From the NCBI GenBank assembly GCA_020852775.1, contig JADZAD010000047.1, forward strand, positions 1 to 6,992: DNA of 6,992 nt, written 5' to 3'. This DNA comes from Anaerolineae bacterium. GTDB taxonomy: Bacteria; Chloroflexota; Anaerolineae; Aggregatilineales; UBA3940. The translations under genes and the position numbers were made by a program. This document shows positions 1 to 5,637 of the stretch, in pieces. Position 1 is the first letter of the stretch. Every line of letters begins with the position of its first letter. The notes beneath the pieces were generated by a model, which was not told the DNA's origin, searched no databases, and saw nothing but the letters and a program-made list of their open reading frames with translations.

Positions 1-260
1 CACTGTTCCATAGACCCGTTTGAGGGTACTGAAACGGGGTCGATACGCTGATCGGTCTGCGGGACACATCCGTTCACTGTTCCATAGACCCGTTTGAGGG
101 TACTGAAACGATCTCCCAGCGCGAGTAGGTTCCTTCCGGCTCCCACGCGTTCACTGTTCCATAGACCCGTTTGAGGGTACTGAAACGCCTCATACAGCTT
201 CTCCAGCAAGTTCGACACTTCCGTTCACTGACCCATAAGGCCCGCTCAGGCCCAACTTGC
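1..260 (+). CRISPR. CRISPR array, trailer end (3 repeats plus a degenerate terminal repeat)
   Basis: Three identical 38-nt repeats lie at 1-35 (first 3 nt cut by the window edge), 72-109 and 149-186. Each begins GTTCACTG and ends ACTGAAAC. Spacers are 36-71 (36 nt), 110-148 (39 nt) and 187-222 (36 nt), all different. A fourth, degenerate repeat begins at 223. Every spacer starts with G and ends with C, so the shared unit could be counted as 40 nt. The repeat carries a small inverted repeat, ACCC-GTTTGA-GGGT. The 3' end ACTGAAAC resembles the 8-nt crRNA 5' handle of type I and III systems. Together with repeat decay at the right, this places the leader off-window to the left and transcription on +. 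No cas gene is in the window, so the subtype cannot be assigned. Confidence 0.97.
223..260 (+). repeat. Degenerate terminal CRISPR repeat
   Basis: The first 15 bases match the array repeat at 13 positions (GTTCACTG, two mismatches, then CCATA). The rest has diverged, and the ACTGAAAC end is absent at the expected place (253-260). Decay of the 3' half is usual for the repeat farthest from the leader, so this supports the + orientation. An exact ACTGAAAC does occur further on, at 276-283, so the repeat may have been split by about 23 extra bases rather than simply mutated. Confidence 0.85.
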
Positions 261-264
261 GCTG

Positions 265-273
265 TGCTATAAT
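265..273 (+). promoter_or_regulatory. Predicted extended -10 promoter of fabI
   Basis: A perfect TATAAT sits at 268-273, preceded by TGC at 265-267, which gives the extended -10 form TGnTATAAT. The position 17 bp upstream (245-250, CTCAGG) is a poor -35 match, which extended -10 promoters tolerate. Transcription would start near 280, leaving a leader of about 30 nt before the fabI start. The site lies immediately after the degenerate CRISPR repeat. It is a sequence match only. Confidence 0.7.
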
Positions 274-298
274 CGACTGAAACCGTCCTCATCGGCAC

Positions 299-303
299 AG
301 GGG
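299..303 (+). promoter_or_regulatory. Ribosome binding site of fabI
   Basis: AGGGG lies 7 nt before the ATG at 311 and 10 nt before the second in-frame ATG at 314. Either start is possible. The first gives better spacing and aligns end to end with E. coli FabI. Confidence 0.6.
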
Positions 304-310
304 CCGTCAC

Positions 311-1099
311 ATGATGCTCTTCGCGGGGAAGAAGGCGCTGGTTTTCGGCGTCGCGAACAAGTACTCGATCGCCTGGGGCATCGCACAGGCGCTGCACGCC
401 GAGGGCGCGGAGGTGGGCTTCTGCTACGGCATCCCGGAACTGGAAAAACGGGTTCGTCCGCTGGCGGAGAGCCTGAACGCGAGGCTGATCGAGGAATGCA
501 ACGTCAACGATGACGCCGCGCTTGAGCGTGTCTTCCGCTGCGCGGAAGAGGCCTACGGGGCGCTGGACGTGGTCGTCCACTCGATCGCCTACGCCGAGCG
601 GCGCGACCTGGACGGGCGCTTCGTCGAGACCAGCCGGGCAGGCTTCAATACCGCGCTGGAGACGAGCGCGTATTCGCTGGTGGCGCTGGCGCGGCACGCG
701 GAGAGGCTGATGCCCTCCGGTGGCTCAATTCTGGCGATGACCGCGCTGGGCAGCGTCAGGGTGCTGCCGCATTACAACGTGATGGGCGTCGCCAAGGCGG
801 CGCTGGAAGCCTCGGTACGCTACCTCGCGCATGATCTCGGCCCGCGCGGCATCCGGGTGAACGCGATCTCTGCCGGGCCGATCAAGACGCTCGCGGCCTC
901 CGGAGTGGCCGGGTTCAGAGATACTTACCGCCTGCACGAACAGGCATCCCCATTACGGACACTGGTCACCCCCGAAGATGTCGGCAATACCGCGATCTGG
1001 CTGTGCTCGGATCTCGCCCGGACGGTAACCGGGCAGGTTGTGTACGTGGATTCCGGCTGGAGCATCATGGGCGCGCATACGCTGCCGTCTGAGGAGTGA
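311..1099 (+). CDS. fabI: Enoyl-[acyl-carrier-protein] reductase (FabI-type, NAD(P)H-dependent)
   Basis: This enzyme reduces the trans-2 double bond of enoyl-ACP, the last step of each elongation round of type II fatty acid synthesis, in the cytoplasm. The 262-residue product equals E. coli FabI in length and aligns without gaps over the N-terminal 90 residues. Visible features are the FabI-type nucleotide-binding start (GVANKYSIAWGIAQAL, 13-28), HSIA at 90-93, catalytic Tyr155 and Lys162 in YNVMGVAK, and the signature NAISAGPIKTLAASG (184-198). The C-terminal GQVVYVDSGWSI is also typical. Oddity: the position equal to E. coli Tyr146 is Ala145 (codon GCG at 743-745), within TALGSV where the family normally has a Tyr-Leu-Gly-(Gly/Ala)-Glu motif. 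Ala93, where E. coli has Gly93, is common in other FabI proteins. The gene has its own promoter directly after the CRISPR trailer and ends 70 nt before the next gene. Family membership is certain; full activity is likely but not shown, given the missing tyrosine. Confidence 0.95.
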   Translation: MMLFAGKKALVFGVANKYSIAWGIAQALHAEGAEVGFCYGIPELEKRVRPLAESLNARLIEECNVNDDAALERVFRCAEEAYGALDVVVHSIAYAERRDLDGRFVETSRAGFNTALETSAYSLVALARHAERLMPSGGSILAMTALGSVRVLPHYNVMGVAKAALEASVRYLAHDLGPRGIRVNAISAGPIKTLAASGVAGFRDTYRLHEQASPLRTLVTPEDVGNTAIWLCSDLARTVTGQVVYVDSGWSIMGAHTLPSEE

Positions 1100-1132
1100 C
1101 CGCCCGGTTATGCGCCTCCGGATTGGCGGGTG

Positions 1133-1138
1133 TACAAT
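1133..1138 (+). promoter_or_regulatory. Possible -10 element before the TPR gene
   Basis: TACAAT matches 5 of 6 bases of the -10 consensus and lies 32 nt before the gene start at 1170. No good -35 is present at 16-18 bp; the nearest T-rich hexamer is TTATGC at 1108-1113, 19 bp away. The TPR gene may therefore have its own promoter or be read through from fabI. Confidence 0.35.
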
Positions 1139-1169
1139 GCGCCCATCACCGTACCACTGAGCGGGAACC

Positions 1170-3347
1170 ATGATGCCTGAATCCGCGGATGACCTGATCC
1201 AGCTGGCGATTACGGCGCTCCGGGCCGGGCGGCCTGAACAGGCGCGCCATCTGCTGGCACGGGTGCTGCGGGATGATCCGCGCAACGAGACCGCCTGGCT
1301 GTGGCTGACCGGTGCGGTTCAGTCGAGAGAAGAGCGTATCCACTGCCTGCGGCAGGTGCTGAAGATCAACCCGGCGAACCCGTCCGCGCTGAAAGGACTG
1401 CACGCACTGGGTGTCGAGGCGCCTGCTCCCGCTCCGGAGGCTGCTCCACCGGAGCCATCCCCGGAGCAGCCAGCCGCCTACCTGCCGCCTGACAGCACCA
1501 TCCCGGTGATCACCGAGGAGACGTTGGCCCGCACACAGTCTGAGGTGCGGGGGCTGCTGGAACGCCTTGAACAGGAACAGGCCCGGGGTGCCAGATCGAT
1601 CGACTGGGCAATGCCTTCACCCGGCCGAGTGCCGGGTGGTTTTGTGCTGCCCTCGCTGGACGTGAACCTCCCTTATGTGCCGCGTGTCCGCATCACCGTA
1701 ACGCCGCGCCTGCTGCTGATCGCGGGGGGGAGTGCGCTGCTGATCATCACGCTGCTGGGGGGAACGCTGGCCGCAGGGGCTTCGCTGCGGCGGGCACGGC
1801 AGGAACGGGAGATTGCGGCGGCGCTGACCAGCCAGCCCACCCTCACCCCATCGTTGACCCCCACGATCACCGTGACGCCCCGTGCAACACGCACCCCTCT
1901 GCCTGAAGGCTTCGACCTGACCCCGGAACCCAGCCTCGCGCCGGGGAACGCCCCGCGGGGTGATTTGCGCTTCGGGATGACGCCTACACCCCTGTACATC
2001 GCTACCCCGCATCCCGCCAGCCCGCTCACGGGCGCAATTGCCGCTTACACCCGCGGGGACTACACAGCCACGCTTTCCCTGATCGAAGAAGCCCGCGCTG
2101 CCGGTGAGATCACGGTCGATGCTGCCTATTATGAAGGGATGGCGCTGTTCGCGCTGGGCCGCACGGATGAGGCGCTGGCGGCGCTGCTGGCCGGGGAGCG
2201 GGCTGACAGCCAGTTCGCCCCGGTGCAGGCGGCGCTGGGGCTGGTCTATGCCCGGCAGGGGGCAGTTGAACGGGCACGGGCTGCCAATGAACGCGCCCGG
2301 ACGCTCGACCCTCTGCTGCTGATGGCGTATCTGAACCAGGCTGACCTGTATCTTGTGCAGGGCGATACCGCCGCGGCGCAGGCCGAGATCGATGCGGCGC
2401 GCACCTCCGGGCGCTATGAATACAACGTCGATCTGCTCGTGCTGGAAAGCCGGATTGCCCTTGCCACCGAGGAGCCGGAGCGCGCGCTGGCGCTGGCGAA
2501 ACTGGCGCATTACATCGACCCCGGCGCGGAGCCGGCAAACGTCTGGCTGGGCCGGGCACGGCTTGCCGCCGGGTTCGCTGACCGGGCGCTCGTTGACCTG
2601 GAGGACTACGTTTTCACCGTCAATCCTTCCAGCGCGGAGGGCTGGCTGCTGCTCGCGGGGATTTACCGGGAGCAGAGCCGCGCGGCCGATGCGCTTGAAG
2701 CGTATGCGCGGGCCGTTCAGCTTTCACCATCCCCCGCGGAGGCGCTCACCGGGCGCGGTGAATACTATCTCGCTGAACGGCGTTTTGCGCTGGCCTACGC
2801 GGACTTCGATGCGGCGTTGACGGTTGACCCGCAGAGCCGGGAGGCGCGCATGGGCCGGGCTGAGAGCGCCTTTGCGCTGGGCCTGTATGACGAGGCACTG
2901 GCGGATGCGGAGGCGATCCGAGATGCTGAAGTGCCCGATCCGATGCTTGAGGTGCTGGCGATCCGGACGCTGGCGGAACTGGGCCAGTATGGCCCGGTGA
3001 TCGACCGGGCGCAGGCAGCGCTGGCGCTCGACCTGAGCGACGTACAGGCCGCCCGTATCCTCGAAGCGCGGGCGCGTGCATACGAAGCGACTGGCGCGCT
3101 GGACCTCGCACTGGCAGATGCCAATCGTGCCCTTGAACTGGATGAAAGCGGGCTTGGCCATTACGTGCGCGGCGCCGTCCTTGCCGCGCAGGGACAGACC
3201 GAATCCGCGATCCGTGACCTGGAATGGACGCGCTACTGGGCGGACGTGTTCGGCTATCCCTTTGCCGCCGATCTGGATGCGCGGCTGGACAGGCTGTACC
3301 GCCTGCGTGCCGCGGCTGCGGCGACCCCCACCCCTGGTGCTCCCTGA
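1170..3347 (+). CDS. Membrane-anchored tetratricopeptide repeat protein
   Basis: This 725-residue protein of unknown specific function is probably a scaffold that binds other proteins. Residues 5-80 form an N-terminal TPR-like unit (DDPRNETAWLWL, then KINPANPSALKGL). Residues 83-110 are Pro/Ala-rich. A single hydrophobic segment at about 181-204 (LLLIAGG to TLAAGAS) looks like a transmembrane helix. It is followed by a basic patch (RRARQER, 207-213) and a Thr/Pro-rich linker, about 222-283. From about 285 to 690 there are tandem TPR-like helix pairs with the usual small, Ala/Gly/Tyr and D-P spacing, for example ALGRTDEALAALL, YVRGAVLAAQGQTESAIRDL and ALTVDPQSREARMGRAESAFALG. It ends ATPTPGAP. 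The Thr/Pro linker suggests the large TPR block is outside the membrane and the small unit inside, but arginines on both sides of the helix leave topology unproven. Start codons at 1170 and 1173 are both possible; a weak GGGA at 1163-1166 has better spacing to 1173. The stop codon is 8 nt before recD2. Confidence 0.9.
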   Translation: MMPESADDLIQLAITALRAGRPEQARHLLARVLRDDPRNETAWLWLTGAVQSREERIHCLRQVLKINPANPSALKGLHALGVEAPAPAPEAAPPEPSPEQPAAYLPPDSTIPVITEETLARTQSEVRGLLERLEQEQARGARSIDWAMPSPGRVPGGFVLPSLDVNLPYVPRVRITVTPRLLLIAGGSALLIITLLGGTLAAGASLRRARQEREIAAALTSQPTLTPSLTPTITVTPRATRTPLPEGFDLTPEPSLAPGNAPRGDLRFGMTPTPLYIATPHPASPLTGAIAAYTRGDYTATLSLIEEARAAGEITVDAAYYEGMALFALGRTDEALAALLAGERADSQFAPVQAALGLVYARQGAVERARAANERARTLDPLLLMAYLNQADLYLVQGDTAAAQAEIDAARTSGRYEYNVDLLVLESRIALATEEPERALALAKLAHYIDPGAEPANVWLGRARLAAGFADRALVDLEDYVFTVNPSSAEGWLLLAGIYREQSRAADALEAYARAVQLSPSPAEALTGRGEYYLAERRFALAYADFDAALTVDPQSREARMGRAESAFALGLYDEALADAEAIRDAEVPDPMLEVLAIRTLAELGQYGPVIDRAQAALALDLSDVQAARILEARARAYEATGALDLALADANRALELDESGLGHYVRGAVLAAQGQTESAIRDLEWTRYWADVFGYPFAADLDARLDRLYRLRAAAAATPTPGAP

Positions 3348-3349
3348 GA
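3346..3349 (+). promoter_or_regulatory. Ribosome binding site of recD2 overlapping the TPR gene stop
   Basis: GAGA at 3346-3349 overlaps the TGA stop at 3345-3347 and lies 6 nt before the ATG at 3356. It is a weak match to a Shine-Dalgarno. The overlap suggests that translation of the helicase is coupled to that of the TPR gene. It also supports 3356 over the upstream in-frame ATG at 3224, which would place 44 non-homologous residues inside the TPR gene. Confidence 0.45.
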
Positions 3350-3355
3350 TCCGCC

Positions 3356-5572
3356 ATGCTGCCTGACGCTCCTCTCGAAATCCTCGAAGGTGTTATCGAG
3401 CGTGTCACTTACACCAACCCGGAGAACGGCTACACGGTAGCGCGGCTCGCCCCGTCTTCGCCGCTCACCTTCTGGAATGCGGTGGGCGAAGACGGGCTGG
3501 TCACCATCGTCGGCACCCTGCCTGACCTGAGTAGCGGGGAATCCGTGCGCATGCAGGGCAACTGGCAGACCCATACCCGGCATGGGCGGCAGTTCCGGGT
3601 TGACCTGCTGGAACGGATTCGCCCGGCCACCCTGGAGGGGATCAAGCGCTACCTGGGTTCCGGCCTGATCAAGGGGATTGGGCCGGTATTCGCCGAACGA
3701 ATTGTCGATCAGTTTCAGGAGGACACGCTCGAGGTGCTCGACCTGAAGCCGGAGCGCCTCTACGAGGTGCCAGGTATCGGGCAGGGCCGTGCCCGGATGA
3801 TCATGCGGGCGTGGGCGGAGCAGAAGGAAGTGCAGTCGATTATGCTCTTCCTGCAGAGCCATCAGGTTAGTACCGGGCTCGCCGTCAAGATTTACAACCA
3901 GTACGGGGCTGACGCGATCCGCCAGCTTGAGACCGATCCGTACCAGCTGGCGCGTGACATCATCGGCATCGGCTTTAAGACCGCCGACCAGATCGCCCGC
4001 AACCTCGGCCTCCCGGCAGATCACCCGGCGCGTATCGAAGCGGGCCTTGTCTACACGCTGAACCAGGCACTGGACGAGGGGCATCTCTACCTGCCCTCCG
4101 CCCAACTGACGCGTGAAACAGCAGAACTGCTGGAGGTGGAGGTTGAGGCAGCAGCCCAGGCCCTGACGCGGGCTGTGCAGCACGAGATGGTGATCATCGA
4201 GGATATCTCCATGGCGGAGCAGACGCACCGGGCGGTCTATCTGCCGGTATCGTACTACGCGGAGGTGGGGATCGCCTCACGGCTGGGGCGGATGCTGAAT
4301 CAGCCGACATCCCGCCTTGCCCGGCTGGAGCAGCGCGGGCTGAAGGCCCGGATCGCCGCCCTGGTGGCACAGGCCGGGGTTGATCTCTCCGCGGAGCAGC
4401 AGGCGGCCGTCGAGACGGCGGTGACGCACAGGGTCAGCATCCTGACCGGCGGCCCCGGCACCGGCAAGACCACCACGCTCCGTGTGCTGATCGACCTGCT
4501 GCGCCAGGAGAAGTCTTCGTTTGCGCTGGCCTCTCCGACCGGGAGAGCGGCGAAGCGTCTCAGCGAGGCGACCGGGCAGCCTGCCCGTACCATTCACCGG
4601 CTGCTCGGCTACGCGGGTGGGCGCTTCCAGCACGGTGAGGATAACCCGCTTGACTACGACGTGATCGTGGTGGATGAGGCTTCGATGCTGGACGCGGTGC
4701 TGGCGAATGCGCTGGTGCGCGCTCTCGACCCGCGCTCACACCTGCTCCTTGTCGGGGATGTGGATCAGCTTCCGAGCGTGGGTGCGGGCGATGTCCTGCG
4801 CGATCTGATTGACTCCGGGGTGATCCCCGTAACCCGCCTGAGCCTGATCTTCCGGCAGGCGAGCGACAGCCTGATTATCGGGAACGCCCACCGCATCAAC
4901 CGGGGTGAACTCCCTCTGTTCCTCCGTGATGCACAGGATTTCTTCCTGTTCCGCATCGAGGATGAACCCCAGCGCGCCGCTGATCTCGTGGTGGAAGTCG
5001 TACAGCAGCGCATCCCGGAGCGTTTCGGGCTGAACCCTTTCGAGGACGTGCAGGTGCTGGTGCCGATGTATCGTGGGCAGGCGGGGGTTGCCAATCTCAA
5101 CATCCGGCTGCAGCAGGCACTCAATCCGGCGGGGCGCCCGGCAGAGAAGGCAATCGGCGGGCAGGTCTACCGCGTCGGCGACAAGGTGCTCCAGACGCGC
5201 AACAATTATGAAAAAGAGGTGTTTAATGGTGATGTCGGGCGGATACACGCTTTCGACTTTGCCGAGCAGACGATGTCCGTTGTGTTTGATGACCGGGAAA
5301 TCGCTTATGACTTCATCGATGTGCCCGAACTGATGCACGCTTACGCGATCAGTGTGCACCGCTCGCAGGGGAGCGAATATCCGGCGATCGTGATGCCGAT
5401 CATCGCGCAGCATTACCTGCTGCTCCAGCGCAATCTGCTGTATACCGCGGTTACCCGCGCAAAGCAGCTTGTTGTCCTGGTCGGATCGCACAAGGCGATT
5501 GCGATAGCGGTGCGGAACAACCCGGTTTCATCCCGTTACACAGCACTTGACCGGAGGCTTCTCAGTGTCTGA
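3356..5572 (+). CDS. recD2: ATP-dependent DNA helicase, RecD2 type (RecD/TraA family)
   Basis: RecD2 is a cytoplasmic superfamily 1B helicase that unwinds DNA 5' to 3' and works in DNA repair and recombination outside a RecBCD complex. From ATG 3356 it has 738 residues, the size of known RecD2 proteins. The N-terminus is the typical OB-like start (EGVIERVTYTNPENGYTVARL). Helix-hairpin-helix motifs follow at about 104-120 (KGIGP) and 138-150 (VPGIGQGRARM), marking RecD2 rather than RecD of RecBCD. Helicase motifs are in order: Walker A GGPGTGKTT 365-373; Walker B VVDEAS 438-443; motif III GDVDQLPSVG 467-476; FRQ 499-501; the 2B segment GDKVLQTRNNYEKEVFNGD 608-626; motif V-like VHRSQGSEYP 667-676; motif VI YTAVTRAK 696-703. 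Every key residue is present and no nuclease domain is seen. It lies 8 nt after the TPR gene, so the two are probably one operon. A longer reading from 3224 is rejected because it overlaps the TPR gene and adds sequence unlike the family. Confidence 0.95.
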   Translation: MLPDAPLEILEGVIERVTYTNPENGYTVARLAPSSPLTFWNAVGEDGLVTIVGTLPDLSSGESVRMQGNWQTHTRHGRQFRVDLLERIRPATLEGIKRYLGSGLIKGIGPVFAERIVDQFQEDTLEVLDLKPERLYEVPGIGQGRARMIMRAWAEQKEVQSIMLFLQSHQVSTGLAVKIYNQYGADAIRQLETDPYQLARDIIGIGFKTADQIARNLGLPADHPARIEAGLVYTLNQALDEGHLYLPSAQLTRETAELLEVEVEAAAQALTRAVQHEMVIIEDISMAEQTHRAVYLPVSYYAEVGIASRLGRMLNQPTSRLARLEQRGLKARIAALVAQAGVDLSAEQQAAVETAVTHRVSILTGGPGTGKTTTLRVLIDLLRQEKSSFALASPTGRAAKRLSEATGQPARTIHRLLGYAGGRFQHGEDNPLDYDVIVVDEASMLDAVLANALVRALDPRSHLLLVGDVDQLPSVGAGDVLRDLIDSGVIPVTRLSLIFRQASDSLIIGNAHRINRGELPLFLRDAQDFFLFRIEDEPQRAADLVVEVVQQRIPERFGLNPFEDVQVLVPMYRGQAGVANLNIRLQQALNPAGRPAEKAIGGQVYRVGDKVLQTRNNYEKEVFNGDVGRIHAFDFAEQTMSVVFDDREIAYDFIDVPELMHAYAISVHRSQGSEYPAIVMPIIAQHYLLLQRNLLYTAVTRAKQLVVLVGSHKAIAIAVRNNPVSSRYTALDRRLLSV

Positions 5573-5579
5573 TGAGCGG

Positions 5580-5608
5580 CATACCGGTCCATACCTTACA
5601 GAAGTATG
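5580..5608. promoter_or_regulatory. CATACC half-sites upstream of ppc (possible operator)
   Basis: CATACC occurs at 5580-5585 and again at 5590-5595, exactly 10 bp (one helical turn) apart. The inverted form AGTATG, one mismatch from GGTATG, follows at 5603-5608. The group lies 30-58 nt before the ppc start in the 65-nt gap after recD2. The spacing could suit a DNA-binding regulator, but no matching factor is known to me. The CATAC/GTATG pair is too short and lacks a T tract, so it is not a good terminator. Confidence 0.25.
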
Positions 5609-5637
5609 TCCTTTCTGGCCCAGGATAACGGCAGCTT

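Noticed and set aside
74..697. 207-codon minus-strand open frame spanning the CRISPR array and fabI
   Set aside because: It runs through CRISPR repeats and the antisense of fabI, so it is an accident of open frames in repeats and GC-rich DNA.
1100..1130. Inverted repeat CCGCC/GGCGG after fabI as a terminator
   Set aside because: The outer stem is only 5 bp with a 20-nt loop (a small inner CCGG pair is possible), and it is followed by GTGTACAATG rather than a T tract.
1617..2510. 297-codon minus-strand open frame inside the TPR gene
   Set aside because: It is an Arg/Gln/Pro-rich antisense frame typical of GC-rich DNA, with no recognisable domain, and lies wholly within a clear + strand gene.
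3224..3355. In-frame N-terminal extension of the recD2 reading frame from ATG 3224
   Set aside because: It overlaps the end of the well-supported TPR gene in another frame, and its 44 residues (Cys/Arg-rich) do not resemble RecD2, whose usual N-terminus begins just after 3356.
3254..4228. 324-codon minus-strand open frame opposite recD2
   Set aside because: No family features are seen and the + strand encodes conserved RecD2 motifs here; it is an antisense shadow.
5547..5575. TTGACC at 5547-5552 as the -35 of a ppc promoter
   Set aside because: The hexamer 17 bp downstream (5570-5575, TGATGA) is a poor -10 match, and no better one occurs at 16-18 bp.
5590..5608. CATAC/GTATG hairpin after recD2 as a terminator
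   Set aside because: The 5-bp AT-rich stem is weak and the bases after it (TCCTTTCT) are not a proper T tract.
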